Below are positions 25,470 through 34,842 of a stretch of 64,000 nt of DNA, in pieces (position 1 is the first letter of the stretch; each line of letters opens with the position of its first letter). The stretch is from the NCBI RefSeq assembly GCF_040730185.1, contig NZ_CP160402.1, forward strand, positions 7,068,001 to 7,132,000, in the 5' to 3' direction. A program made the position numbers and the translations under genes. The notes under the pieces were generated by a model. That model worked only from the letters and a program-made list of their open reading frames with translations. It was not told where the DNA came from and did no database searches. The DNA comes from Streptomyces sp. Je 1-332 (GTDB lineage: Bacteria > Actinomycetota > Actinomycetes > Streptomycetales > Streptomycetaceae).

Positions 25470-27706
25470 AGCCGCCGCGCATGACCGTGGGGGCATGCGC
25501 CTTCGCGGCCCTCGCGGCGGTCATCGCACCGCAGAGCGCCGCCCAGTCCGCCCAGGCAGCCCCCAGGCCCAAGATTTTCCACGTGGCCCCGGACGGCTCG
25601 GGAGCGTCCTGCACCGCCACCCGGCCCTGCTCCCCGCAGGCCGCGCGTGACGCCGCCCGCACCGTCAGTGGACGTGACATACGCGTCGAACTGGCCGACG
25701 GTACCTACGAGATGAGCCAGCCGCTCGAACTGGGCGCGGCCGACTCCGGGCGCGACGGGCACACCGTCACCTGGACCGCCGCGCCCGGCGCCCAGCCCGT
25801 GTTCTCCGGTGGCCGCGCGCTCACGGGATGGTCCGAAGCCGCCGATGGCACCTGGACTGCTGACGTTCCCGAAGGGGTCACCCCGCGCCAGCTGTTCGTG
25901 GACGGGAAGCGGGCCGTGCGGGCGCGGGGCGATGCGTGCGCGGCGACCACCTGCGACGCGACGAAGACCGGCATGACAGGGGCCACCGCCACCGGGATCG
26001 ACAAGTGGCGGCGCCCCACCGGCGCGGAGGCCGTCATCAAGATCCGCTGGCGCGACTACCACTGCCGGATCGCCTCCGTGGACGGCGACCGGATGACCTT
26101 CGCGCAGCCCTGCTGGACCAACTCCGCCAGCGGCACGGACCGTACGGGCCCGGCGTGGGACTCCACCACCGTCGACTCGGCGCGCTACTCCGGAGTGGCA
26201 TTCTTCGAGAACGCCCGCGAACTCCTGGACAGGCCGGGTGAGTTCGTCTGGAATGCCGACGACCGCACCGTCACCTACCTCCCGCGCAAGGGCGAGGACA
26301 TGCGGCGCGCGGGCGTGCTCACCCCGGAGACCGAGCGCCTCATGGTCGTCGACGGCGCCCACGACCTCAGGGTCCAGGGCATCGGCTTCGCCCACGCCGC
26401 GTACGCCCAGCCCTCCACCGACGAGGGCTACGCGGGCACGCAGGCCGGTCTCACCCTCACCGGAGCGAGCGGCCCGGTCGATCACGCGGGCCGCCACTAC
26501 ACCAAACCGAGCGCGGCGCTGACGGTTCGGGGCGGTCGCCATGTGGCGGTCACCGGGGCCGAGTTCACGCAGCTCGGCGGCGCCGGAGTCATCTTCGAGG
26601 AGGGCACCAAGGACTCGTCGGTCACCCGCTCCCGCTTCACGGATCTATCCTCCGGCGCCGTCTACGTCGGCGACACCGAGCCGAAGCCGGACGCGGACCT
26701 CGCAGGTGAGCGGAACACGGTCGCGTACAACACGATCCGGCGCACCGGCGTCGAGTACACCGACGCGGTGGGCATCTGGGCCGGATACGAGGCCGGGCTG
26801 CGCGTCGACCACAACACCCTCGACGACCTGCCCTACTCCGGGATCTCCGTCGGCTGGGGCTGGAACCAGCCGGAGGCCCAGAAGTCCGTCCTGCGCGACA
26901 ACCGGATCACGGCCAACCGCATCACGAACGTGATGCGCGTCGAGCACGCCCAGCACGACGGCGGCGCCATCTACACGCAGGGCGCCCAGCCCGGCACGGT
27001 TGTCTCCGGCAACTACATCAACCGCTCCGCCTACGGGAACACCGAACGCGACGGCAACGGCATCTACCTCGACGAGCAGTCCTCGTACATCCGCGTCGAA
27101 GGCAACGTCATCACCCGCGTCGGCTACAAGTGGGTCTCCAACTGGGCCGATTACGGCATCCGGAACCACGCGACCGGCAACTGGACCGACACCGACGCAC
27201 CGGCCCTCACCGGCACCGGATCAACGATGAAGGACAACCACACCAAGCTCGACCGGCTGCCGTCGCGGGCACTCGCGGTGGCCGCACGCGCGGGCGCGCA
27301 CGGAGCGCCGGCCGAGCAGCTGCGCCCCGACCTCGCCCGTGCGGGCACGGCGTCCCAGTCCTCCACGGACGGCGCGGCGGCGGCGTACGCCACCGACGGG
27401 GACACCTCGACCGACACCCGGACCCTTTCGCGACCGGGCGCCTGGTGGCAGGTGGACCTCGGCGAGACGCGCGGCGTGGGGCAGGTCGAGATCTGGAACG
27501 ACACCTCCATGACCACGGCCGACTTCGACGTGCAGCTCGCGAGGAGCGCGGACTTCTCCGACGCCACGACCCTGCACTTCACCGGGCGAGCACTTCGGCC
27601 CACACTCCTCGACACGGACGCGGAAGCCAGATACATAAGGATCAAGCTCACCGGCACGGGACGCGTGGCGCTCGCCCACGTGCTCGTGCATCCTGCACGT
27701 ACATAG
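25466..27706 (+). CDS. Secreted right-handed beta-helix protein with discoidin domain
   Basis: A 746-residue exported protein. A signal peptide occupies about 1-33. A parallel beta-helix follows (about 35-600), with repeated asparagine-ladder strands such as NTVAYNTIRRTGVEY and RVDHNTLDDLPYSGISVGWGWNQP. A C-terminal F5/8 type C (discoidin) carbohydrate-binding domain spans about 610-746 (GTASQSSTDGAAAAYATDGD, WWQVDLGE). The architecture resembles GH141-type or pectate-lyase-like enzymes. The GTG at 25466 overlaps the M1 stop codon; GGGGAG lies 9 nt upstream. Activity on plant or microbial polysaccharide is inferred. Confidence 0.85.
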   Translation: MKPPRMTVGACAFAALAAVIAPQSAAQSAQAAPRPKIFHVAPDGSGASCTATRPCSPQAARDAARTVSGRDIRVELADGTYEMSQPLELGAADSGRDGHTVTWTAAPGAQPVFSGGRALTGWSEAADGTWTADVPEGVTPRQLFVDGKRAVRARGDACAATTCDATKTGMTGATATGIDKWRRPTGAEAVIKIRWRDYHCRIASVDGDRMTFAQPCWTNSASGTDRTGPAWDSTTVDSARYSGVAFFENARELLDRPGEFVWNADDRTVTYLPRKGEDMRRAGVLTPETERLMVVDGAHDLRVQGIGFAHAAYAQPSTDEGYAGTQAGLTLTGASGPVDHAGRHYTKPSAALTVRGGRHVAVTGAEFTQLGGAGVIFEEGTKDSSVTRSRFTDLSSGAVYVGDTEPKPDADLAGERNTVAYNTIRRTGVEYTDAVGIWAGYEAGLRVDHNTLDDLPYSGISVGWGWNQPEAQKSVLRDNRITANRITNVMRVEHAQHDGGAIYTQGAQPGTVVSGNYINRSAYGNTERDGNGIYLDEQSSYIRVEGNVITRVGYKWVSNWADYGIRNHATGNWTDTDAPALTGTGSTMKDNHTKLDRLPSRALAVAARAGAHGAPAEQLRPDLARAGTASQSSTDGAAAAYATDGDTSTDTRTLSRPGAWWQVDLGETRGVGQVEIWNDTSMTTADFDVQLARSADFSDATTLHFTGRALRPTLLDTDAEARYIRIKLTGTGRVALAHVLVHPART

Positions 27707-27761
27707 CAACACCCGCACCCGCACAGGCATGTGCACAGGTATTGGTACGGAAAGGCACACC

Positions 27762-28949
27762 ATGACCGACCTCCGTCTCGGCGTCCTCGGCTACGGCTTG
27801 CGCGGTTCGCTCGCCCGCACCGCACACCGGCCGGGCGCGGGCTCCCGCGTCACCGCGCTCGCCGACCTCGACGTCACCGCGAGGACGGAGGCGGCCGTGG
27901 CCTTCCCCGGAGCACTGATATCCACCGACCACCGCAAGGTCATCGAGGACCCGGACGTCGACGCCGTGGTGATCCTCACCCCGGACCACACCCACGCACA
28001 GCTCGCCTGCGAGGCGCTGCGCGAGAAGAAGCCCGTCTTCGTGGAGAAGCCGCTCGAAATCGGCATCGAGGCCTGCGACGAGATCCTGCGGACCGCGTAC
28101 GAGACGGGAACGCGCCTCTACGTAGGCCACAACATGCGCCACATGCCGGTGGTCAGGCTGATGCGCGACATCATCAGGCGCGGAGACATCGGCGAGGTCA
28201 AGACGGTCTGGGTGCGCCATTTCGTCGCCTACGGAGGCGACTGGTACTTCAAGGACTGGCACGCCGAACGGCAGCACACCACCAGCCTGTTGCTCCAGAA
28301 GGCCGCCCACGACATCGACGTACTGCACTGGCTCGCGGGCGGCTACACGCGCCAGGTGCAGGCTCTCGGCGACCTCATGGTCTACGGCGACAACCCGCAC
28401 CGCCGCGAGCCGGGCGAGCCGAAGTCGGACGACTGGTACACCAAGGACGGCCACTGGCCGCCGCACACCCAGCGTGACCTCAACCCGGTCATCGACGTCG
28501 AGGACGTCTCCCTGGTCAACATGCGCCTGGACAACGGGGTGTTGGCCTCCTACCAGCAGTGCCACTTCACCCCCGACTACTGGCGCAACTACACCGTCAT
28601 CGGGGACGCGGGCCGCCTGGAGAACTTCGGCGACGGCCCGGGGGGAGTGGTGAAGGTCTGGAACGCGCGCCGCTCGACCCACCGCCCCGAAGCCGACGCC
28701 GAGTACGCGGTGCCTGACTCCCAGGACGAGGGCGGGCACGGCGGCTCCGACCCGCTCCTTATCGAGGAGTTCGTACGGTTCGTGCGCGAGGGAGGGCGCA
28801 CCGACACCTCGCCGGTCGCGGCCCGGATGGCGGTGGCGGCGGGCGTGCGCGCCACGCAGTCGCTCCGGGACGGGGGCACGCCGCGTGAGGTGCCGGACCT
28901 GGACCCGGAGCTGGTCGCCTACTTCGAGCGGGGGCAGAGCCGGGCCTGA
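27762..28949 (+). CDS. Gfo/Idh/MocA-family oxidoreductase
   Basis: A 395-residue NAD(P)-dependent sugar dehydrogenase-like protein. The N-terminal Rossmann motif is LGVLGYGLRGSLA near residues 5-17. VVILTPDHTHAQLACEAL and the catalytic-region motif VEKPLEI near 100 follow, with a KAAHDIDVLHWL histidine-bearing segment near 180. The ATG at 27762 follows GGAAAGG; a TTG-type extension to 27729 has no support. It is likely to process a sugar released by the lyase and beta-helix proteins upstream. Confidence 0.9.
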   Translation: MTDLRLGVLGYGLRGSLARTAHRPGAGSRVTALADLDVTARTEAAVAFPGALISTDHRKVIEDPDVDAVVILTPDHTHAQLACEALREKKPVFVEKPLEIGIEACDEILRTAYETGTRLYVGHNMRHMPVVRLMRDIIRRGDIGEVKTVWVRHFVAYGGDWYFKDWHAERQHTTSLLLQKAAHDIDVLHWLAGGYTRQVQALGDLMVYGDNPHRREPGEPKSDDWYTKDGHWPPHTQRDLNPVIDVEDVSLVNMRLDNGVLASYQQCHFTPDYWRNYTVIGDAGRLENFGDGPGGVVKVWNARRSTHRPEADAEYAVPDSQDEGGHGGSDPLLIEEFVRFVREGGRTDTSPVAARMAVAAGVRATQSLRDGGTPREVPDLDPELVAYFERGQSRA

Positions 28950-28950
28950 A

Positions 28951-29047
28951 GAAGGGCCTCAGGAAGGGTCCGAGGAAGGGCCTGAAGGAAAGCTGCGGCG
29001 GCGCTTAAGAAATCCTCGATGGACCAGGGCGCCGCCGTAGGGAAGAT
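28951..29047. other. Repeat-bearing intergenic region before tdh
   Basis: Just after the oxidoreductase stop, three degenerate copies of GAAGGGCCTSAGG occupy about 28951-28988. They are followed by a long-range stem CGGCGGCGC (28996-29004) with GCGCCGCCG (29039-29047). The stem may terminate upstream transcription; no promoter is obvious. Confidence 0.4.
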
Positions 29048-29094
29048 TCCTGTGTCGTCGGTGGAAGAAGCGACGTACGACAGGAGCCGCTGCG

Positions 29095-30123
29095 TTGAAG
29101 GCGCTGGTCAAGGAGAAAGCGGAGCCGGGTCTCCGGCTGATGGACGTACCGGAGCCGGTCATCGGCCACGGGGACGTCCTGATCAAGGTGCTGCGCACCG
29201 GGATCTGCGGGACCGATCTGCACATCCGGGCCTGGGACGGCTGGGCGCAGCAGGCGATCGCGGCGCCGCTGGTCGTCGGGCACGAGTTCGTCGGCGAGGT
29301 CGTGGAGACCGGGCGTGACGTCGTCGACATCAAGGTCGGCGACCGGGTCAGCGGCGAGGGCCACCTCGTCTGCGGCAAGTGCCGCAACTGCCAGGCGGGC
29401 CGCCGCCACCTGTGCCGCGCCACGGTCGGCCTCGGCGTCGGCAGGGACGGGGCGTTCGCCGAGTTCGTCGCGCTGCCCGCCGCCAACGTGTGGGTGCACC
29501 GCGTCCCCGTCGATCTCGATGTGGCCGCGATCTTCGACCCGTTCGGCAACGCGGTGCACACCGCGCTGTCCTTCCCGCTGGTCGGCGAGGACGTGCTGAT
29601 CACCGGCGCCGGGCCGATCGGCCTGATGGCAGCCGCTGTGGCCCGGCACGCGGGCGCCCGCAACGTCGTCATCACCGACGTCAGCGAGGAGCGTCTGGAG
29701 CTCGCCCGCAAGGTCGGCGCGAGCCTGGCGCTGAACGTCGCCGAGACCTCGATCACCGAAGGGCAGCGCGCACTGGGCCTGCGCGAGGGATTCGACGTCG
29801 GCCTGGAGATGTCCGGCAACCCCGTCGCGATGCGCGACATGCTCGCCAACATGACGCACGGCGGCAAGATCGCCATGCTCGGTCTGCCGGCCGAGGAGTT
29901 CGCCGTCGACTGGTCCCGGATCGTCACGTCCATGATCACCATCAAGGGCATCTACGGCCGGGAGATGTTCGAGACCTGGTACGCCATGTCCGTGCTGCTC
30001 GAAGGCGGCCTCGACCTCGCTCCCGTGATCACCGGGCGCTACGGCCACCGTGACTTCGAGGCGGCCTTCGACGACGCGGCGAGCGGCCGCGGCGGCAAGG
30101 TCATCCTCGACTGGACCTCCTGA
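29095..30123 (+). CDS. tdh: L-threonine 3-dehydrogenase
   Basis: A 342-residue zinc-dependent medium-chain dehydrogenase. Catalytic zinc ligands appear as [11 protein letters not shown] (C38-region) and GHEFVGEV. The structural zinc loop is [16 protein letters not shown], and the NAD site is [19 protein letters not shown]. It oxidises threonine to 2-amino-3-ketobutyrate. The kbl gene 47 bp downstream encodes the next step, which fixes the assignment among related alcohol dehydrogenases. The start is TTG at 29095 with CAGGAG upstream. Confidence 0.95.
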   Translation: MKALVKEKAEPGLRLMDVPEPVIGHGDVLIKVLRTGICGTDLHIRAWDGWAQQAIAAPLVVGHEFVGEVVETGRDVVDIKVGDRVSGEGHLVCGKCRNCQAGRRHLCRATVGLGVGRDGAFAEFVALPAANVWVHRVPVDLDVAAIFDPFGNAVHTALSFPLVGEDVLITGAGPIGLMAAAVARHAGARNVVITDVSEERLELARKVGASLALNVAETSITEGQRALGLREGFDVGLEMSGNPVAMRDMLANMTHGGKIAMLGLPAEEFAVDWSRIVTSMITIKGIYGREMFETWYAMSVLLEGGLDLAPVITGRYGHRDFEAAFDDAASGRGGKVILDWTS

Positions 30124-30170
30124 ACCCCTTCTGACCTCCTGACCGACCTCTTCTTTTAAAGGAAGTCACC

Positions 30171-31370
30171 ATGTTCGACTCCGTACGGGACGATCTCCAG
30201 GCCACCCTCGACGAGATCCGCGCCGCGGGCCTGCACAAGCCCGAGCGCGTCATCGGCACCCCGCAGTCCGCCACGGTCGCCGTCACCGCGGGAGGCCGCC
30301 CCGGTGACGTACTGAACTTCTGCGCGAACAACTACCTCGGCCTCGCCGACCACCCCGAGGTGATCGCCGCCGCCCACGAGGCCCTGGACCGCTGGGGCTA
30401 CGGCATGGCGTCCGTGCGCTTCATCTGCGGTACGCAGGAGGTGCACAAGGAGCTCGAAGGGCGCCTGTCCGCGTTCCTCGGCCAGGAGGACACGATCCTC
30501 TACTCGTCCTGCTTCGACGCCAACGGCGGAGTCTTCGAGACGCTGCTCGGCGCCGAGGACGCGGTCATCTCCGACGCGCTCAACCACGCGTCGATCATCG
30601 ACGGCATCCGGCTGAGCAAGGCCCGCCGCTTCCGGTACGCCAACCGCGACATGGCCGACCTGGAGCAGCAGCTGAAGGAGGCCTCCGAGGGCGGCGCCCG
30701 CCGGAAGCTGATCGTCACCGACGGCGTCTTCTCCATGGACGGGTACGTCGCCCCGCTGCGGGAGATCTGTGACCTCGCCGAACGTTACGACGCGATGGTG
30801 ATGGTCGACGACTCGCACGCCGTCGGCTTCGTCGGCCCCGGCGGTCGCGGCACGCCCGAGCTGCACGGCGTCATGGACCGCGTCGACATCATCACGGGCA
30901 CGCTCGGCAAGGCGCTCGGCGGCGCCTCCGGCGGTTATGTCGCCGCCCGCGCGGAGATCGTCGCGCTCCTGCGCCAGCGTTCGCGCCCGTACCTCTTCTC
31001 GAACACGCTCGCCCCGGTGATCGCGGCGGCCTCGCTGAAGGTCATCGACCTCCTGGAGTCGGCGGGCGAACTGCGCGAGCGGCTCGCCGCGAACACGGCG
31101 CTGTTCCGCTCGCGGATGACCGAGGAGGGCTTCGACATCCTGCCGGGCGACCACGCGATCGCCCCGGTGATGATCGGCGACGCCTCGGTCGCGGGCCGCA
31201 TGGCCGAGCTGCTCCTGGAGCGCGGCGTGTACGTGATCGGCTTCTCGTACCCGGTGGTGCCGCAGGGCGCGGCCCGTATCCGCGTCCAGCTGTCGGCCGC
31301 GCACTCCACGGAGGACGTGAACCGCGCGGTGGACGCGTTCGTGGCGGCGCGGGCGGAGCTGGACGCCTGA
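30171..31370 (+). CDS. kbl: Glycine C-acetyltransferase (2-amino-3-ketobutyrate CoA ligase)
   Basis: A 399-residue PLP enzyme of the alpha-oxoamine synthase family. [15 protein letters not shown] near 45, [10 protein letters not shown] near 85, the PLP region [15 protein letters not shown] near 210 and the Schiff-base lysine in [14 protein letters not shown] near 243 are all visible. It splits 2-amino-3-ketobutyrate with CoA to glycine and acetyl-CoA, completing threonine breakdown begun by Tdh. The ATG at 30171 follows AAAGGAAGTCACC. Confidence 0.97.
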   Translation: MFDSVRDDLQATLDEIRAAGLHKPERVIGTPQSATVAVTAGGRPGDVLNFCANNYLGLADHPEVIAAAHEALDRWGYGMASVRFICGTQEVHKELEGRLSAFLGQEDTILYSSCFDANGGVFETLLGAEDAVISDALNHASIIDGIRLSKARRFRYANRDMADLEQQLKEASEGGARRKLIVTDGVFSMDGYVAPLREICDLAERYDAMVMVDDSHAVGFVGPGGRGTPELHGVMDRVDIITGTLGKALGGASGGYVAARAEIVALLRQRSRPYLFSNTLAPVIAAASLKVIDLLESAGELRERLAANTALFRSRMTEEGFDILPGDHAIAPVMIGDASVAGRMAELLLERGVYVIGFSYPVVPQGAARIRVQLSAAHSTEDVNRAVDAFVAARAELDA

Positions 31371-31382
31371 CGGTGCCGGGCT

Positions 31383-31418
31383 CCTCGGGTGACTGACTGG
31401 GCACCCTCGGGTGACTGA
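31383..31418. repeat. Pair of 14-bp direct repeats before the LysR gene
   Basis: CCTCGGGTGACTGA occurs at 31383-31396 and again at 31405-31418, spaced 22 bp start to start, about two helical turns. They lie after kbl and 58 bp before the LysR start, so they could be regulator half-sites. Confidence 0.5.
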
Positions 31419-31475
31419 GGGGCCCGGCAGGACCGCTGGTGTCGGTGAGCCCGGCGGTTTGGGACAATCGACCCC

Positions 31476-32375
31476 ATGATCGAAGCGCGGCGGCTGCACA
31501 TCCTCCGTGCGGTGGCAGACCACCGCACGGTCACGGCCGCTGCCGCCGCGCTCTATCTCACGCCGTCGGCGGTCTCCCAGCAGCTGACCGCCCTGGAGCA
31601 GGAGACCGGCCACCGCCTGGTCGAGCGGGGTGCCCGCGGGGTCAGGCTGACCCCGGCGGGCGAGATCCTGCTCTCCCACACGAACGCGGTCCTCGCCCAG
31701 CTGGAACGGGCCGAGGCGGAGCTGGCCGCGTACAGCTCGGGCGCGGCGGGGACGGTCACCGTGGCGTCCTTCGCCACGGGGATCGCCCTGGTGGTCGGCC
31801 CCGCCCTCGTGCGCCTTGCGACCGCCGCGCCCGGTATCCGCGTACGGGTCCAGGACGCGGAGGGTGACGCGAGCCTGCCGATGGTGCTCGACCGGCAGGT
31901 CGACGTCGCCGTCGCGGTGGAGTACCGGGGCGCTCCGGGCGCGGACGATCCGCGGCTGACGCGCGTCCCGCTGTACGCGGAGCCGTTCGACGCCGTGCTC
32001 CCGGAGGCGCACCGCCTCGCGGACGCGGAGCGTGTGCCCCTCGCGGAGCTGGCCAAGGACGCCTGGATCGGGCCCTTCGTCGGCAACCCCTGCCATGACG
32101 TGGTGATCCTCGCCTGCGAGGCCGCGGGCTTCCAGCCTCTGCTCGAACACTGGTCGGACGATTTCCGTGCGGTGGTCGCCTTGGCGTCGGCCGGCGCGGG
32201 CGTGGCGCTCGTGCCCCGGTCCGCGCTGCGGGGGATGGACGTCTCGGGGGTGGTGATCCGCCCGGTGGAGGGCGCCGCTCCTACCCGCCGGGTCTTCGCC
32301 GCGGTGCGGTGCGGGGCGGAGGAGCATCCGCTGATCCGCCCGGTGCTCGACGCGCTGGGGGAAGCGGCGGGGTGA
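31476..32375 (+). CDS. LysR-family transcriptional regulator
   Basis: A 299-residue LysR protein. The helix-turn-helix is at about 5-64 (LHILRAVADHRTVTAAAAAL, then SAVSQQLTALEQETGHRLVERGARGVRLTPAGE). The periplasmic-binding-like effector domain spans about 90-295 (LPMVLDRQVDVAVAVEY). It is downstream of tdh-kbl on the same strand and may control threonine degradation, or another target. The ATG at 31476 has no strong ribosome site. It ends 84 bp from a convergent hypothetical gene. Confidence 0.9.
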   Translation: MIEARRLHILRAVADHRTVTAAAAALYLTPSAVSQQLTALEQETGHRLVERGARGVRLTPAGEILLSHTNAVLAQLERAEAELAAYSSGAAGTVTVASFATGIALVVGPALVRLATAAPGIRVRVQDAEGDASLPMVLDRQVDVAVAVEYRGAPGADDPRLTRVPLYAEPFDAVLPEAHRLADAERVPLAELAKDAWIGPFVGNPCHDVVILACEAAGFQPLLEHWSDDFRAVVALASAGAGVALVPRSALRGMDVSGVVIRPVEGAAPTRRVFAAVRCGAEEHPLIRPVLDALGEAAG

Positions 32376-32458
32376 TACCGCCGGGCGGTGGTTGCGTGCG
32401 GGTGTCCACCTGGGGGGGGCATCAACTGTCCGTTGAGAAGGGCTAGTTGGTGAGTCGC

Positions 32459-32995
32459 TCAACTCACCTCCGGCGAGATCGAATTGAGGTACCGGGCCAA
32501 CCCTCCCGATACGGGTAAGGGGTCCCCGCCCCCGTCCGTATCTCCGTCCGCCTCCTCGTGACGCAGGACCCAGTCGTCGAGGTCGCGTGCCGCCTCCAGG
32601 GGATTGCCCGCCGTGTAGGCGCGCCACCAGCCCGAGCCGTCGAGGGCGCCGGTGGCCCGATCGGGCGAGCGCAGTTCCTCCCGGAAACGGGACTCGGCCG
32701 CGGCGAAGCGTGTCCGCGCTGTCCGCGCGTCCACACCCAGGGTGTCGCCGACGACCTGCCAGCTCGCGCCGCCGAGACGCTCGCACACGGCGGCTGCCCC
32801 AAAAAACCGGTGCGCGGCCCTGAGCACGTGGGCGGCGTCGGCAAGCACCGATCCGGGGGAGCGGCCGGCGCCGTCGGGGCGCAGCTCGTGCTCACCGACC
32901 GGTACGGCGGTACGCGCGAGCCGGGCCAGCTCGCACGCCTCGTAGGCCATCGCGAGGCGCGCTCGGGCCGCGTCCGCGCAGTCCTGGTCGGTCAT
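32459..32995 (-). CDS. Hypothetical protein with helix-turn-helix-like segment
   Basis: A 178-residue protein I do not recognise by name. It is helical, with a segment WQVVGDTLGVDARTARTRFAAAESRFREEL near 85-115 that looks like a sigma-region-4 or DNA-binding helix-turn-helix used by small Streptomyces hypotheticals. The C-terminus is acidic (EADGDTDGGGD). The start ATG at 32995 lies just past the TauE-like gene's stop on the same strand, so the two may form an operon. The frame is open far upstream, but only in the shadow of the permease gene. Confidence 0.7.
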   Translation of the reverse strand: MTDQDCADAARARLAMAYEACELARLARTAVPVGEHELRPDGAGRSPGSVLADAAHVLRAAHRFFGAAAVCERLGGASWQVVGDTLGVDARTARTRFAAAESRFREELRSPDRATGALDGSGWWRAYTAGNPLEAARDLDDWVLRHEEADGDTDGGGDPLPVSGGLARYLNSISPEVS

Positions 32996-33006
32996 GTCGA
33001 TCAGCC

Positions 33007-33777
33007 TCAACCACGCACATCGCGCACGAAGTACAGGGCGGTCATCGTCACGGCGGAGGTCAGGATGATGCCGCGCAGCAGCCGGTCGGAGAGGCGGCGC
33101 GCGAAGTGGGCGCCGGTGAAGCCGCCGGCCAGCGCGCCGATCAGCATGGTGGCGAGGGTGAGCGGAGCGCTCAGCGCGTCCGAGGCGACGAGGAGCAGTG
33201 CGCTCGCGCTGAGGTTGATGGCCGCGATCTGCGTGACCCGCATCGGGTTGCCGGCCGCGGTGTCGAGGCCGAGGCCGATGCCCCACAGGGCGAACATCAT
33301 GATGCCTACGGCCCCGCCGAAGTATCCCCCGTACAGAGCGAGGCAGAACTGGCCTGTCAGTACGCCCCGCGCGCCGATGCCGATCTCGCGGCCGAGCCTG
33401 CCGCTCACCGCGCGGGACAGGCGGCGGCCGAAGGCGAGGACCACCGTGGCGAACGCGAGCAGCCACGGCACCGCGGCGTCGAACGACGCCGCGGGGAGGG
33501 CGAGGAGCAGCGTGGCGCCGAGCCCGCCCCCGACCACGCTGACCGTGGTCAGCGCTTTCGTGGACGTCGCGCCGAGCGGGGCGAGTTCGCGTCGGTAGAC
33601 CCACCCGCTGGCCACGGCTCCGGGCACGAGGGCGATGGTCGAGGTCGCGTTCGCCGTCACGGGGGACAGGCCGACCGCGACGAGGGCGGGCAGCGCCACG
33701 AACGTGCCTCCGCCGCCGACGGAGTTCAGCGCTCCGGCGGTGACGCCTGCCACCAGTACGAGGAGAAGTTCTGCCAC
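33007..33777 (-). CDS. TauE/SafE-family membrane permease
   Basis: A 256-residue membrane protein with about eight hydrophobic segments. The family signature AGVTAGALNSVGGGGTFVALPAL is at about 9-31, with GYFGGAVGIMMFALWGIGLG in the second half. Family members export sulfite, sulfoacetate or related organic anions. The start is GTG 33777; upstream TTG/GTG codons to 33813 would add a charged tail. It is divergent from a LysR gene that probably controls it, with the shared dyad at 33831. Confidence 0.87.
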   Translation of the reverse strand: MAELLLVLVAGVTAGALNSVGGGGTFVALPALVAVGLSPVTANATSTIALVPGAVASGWVYRRELAPLGATSTKALTTVSVVGGGLGATLLLALPAASFDAAVPWLLAFATVVLAFGRRLSRAVSGRLGREIGIGARGVLTGQFCLALYGGYFGGAVGIMMFALWGIGLGLDTAAGNPMRVTQIAAINLSASALLLVASDALSAPLTLATMLIGALAGGFTGAHFARRLSDRLLRGIILTSAVTMTALYFVRDVRG

Positions 33778-33830
33778 CCGCCGAGCATCGGCCCGTGGCC
33801 GGTGTGCCCACAATGCGTTATCGGTGTACC

Positions 33831-33843
33831 CAGCCTAAGGCTG
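33831..33843. promoter_or_regulatory. Dyad CAGCC-TAA-GGCTG between permease and LysR genes
   Basis: A 13-bp palindrome lies in the 84-bp divergent gap, 18 bp before the LysR GTG and 54 bp before the permease start. This is a usual place for a LysR autoregulatory site, although the strict T-N11-A pattern is not evident. Confidence 0.4.
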
Positions 33844-33861
33844 TGCCATAGGCTCCCGAGC

Positions 33862-34752
33862 GTGCGCTACGACCTGGACGATCTGCGGCTCTTCCTCGAC
33901 ATCGTGACGGAGGGGTCGATCACGGCAGGCGCCCGCCGCATGCACCTGAGCCTTCCTTCCGCCAGCGCCAGGGTTCGCTCCCTCGAACAGCAGGCCGGTG
34001 TGGAGCTGTTGATCCGCGGGCGGAGGGGCGTGCGCCCCACTCCGGCGGGGACCACGCTCGCCCGGCACGCGCGCGAGGTCCTCGCCCAGACGGTGCGGCT
34101 CGAGAACGCCGTCGCCGGGTACAGCCGCTCTCCGGCCGCTCCGCTGACGTTGCTGGTGGGCGGTTCCGCGATGCACCGTCTTGTGCCGCGCGCCCTGATC
34201 TCGTTCCTCCGGGCGCACCCGGACGTCGACGTCACGGTGTCCGAGAGCCGTACGCCGAAGACCGTGCGGAGGCTCGCGGACGGCGAGGCGGACCTGGGTG
34301 TGGTCGTCGACGACGAGGCCCGCGACTGCGGCCTGGCGATGGAACCGCTGGGCGACGACTCCCTCGTCGTGATCGGCCAGGCCGGCGGCATCCTCGCGGG
34401 CCGGACCGAGCTGACCTACCGCGAGGCGGCGGAGCACCCGCTGGTCGGTCTCTCCCCCGACTCATCGCTGGGGCGCTGGATCGAAAAGCACCTCGGCCCG
34501 CACGCCCCGGTCGCACGCCACCGGACCAGCGTCGCCCACCTCCACGCGGTAGTCGCGCTCGCGGCGGCGGGCGTAGGCCTCGCGGTGGTCCCACGCCACG
34601 CCATCGACCCGAGCAGGCCACTCGACATCTGCGAACTACAGGACCCCTGGGCCCGAAGGCAGCACCTACTGGCATGGGGCGCCAGGAACCCATCACCGTC
34701 CCCGGCGACGGAGGCCCTCGCCGAACACTTGCGGGCGGCAGCACTGCCGTAG
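33862..34752 (+). CDS. LysR-family transcriptional regulator
   Basis: A 296-residue LysR regulator. The N-terminal HTH is YDLDDLRLFLDIVTEGSIT with a recognition helix in LPSASARVRSLEQQAGVELL. The effector-binding domain follows from about residue 88. The GTG at 33862 is taken because the HTH begins directly after it. Divergent placement from the TauE/SafE-like permease gene suggests control of anion export. Confidence 0.9.
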   Translation: MRYDLDDLRLFLDIVTEGSITAGARRMHLSLPSASARVRSLEQQAGVELLIRGRRGVRPTPAGTTLARHAREVLAQTVRLENAVAGYSRSPAAPLTLLVGGSAMHRLVPRALISFLRAHPDVDVTVSESRTPKTVRRLADGEADLGVVVDDEARDCGLAMEPLGDDSLVVIGQAGGILAGRTELTYREAAEHPLVGLSPDSSLGRWIEKHLGPHAPVARHRTSVAHLHAVVALAAAGVGLAVVPRHAIDPSRPLDICELQDPWARRQHLLAWGARNPSPSPATEALAEHLRAAALP

Positions 34753-34842
34753 TCCGGGCGGGGGGAGCTGCTGGGGGGCGAGGGGGAGTGGCCTGGTCGG
34801 ATGGTGACGTGAGGGTGGGGCAATCGTCCGAGAAGCCGGACC

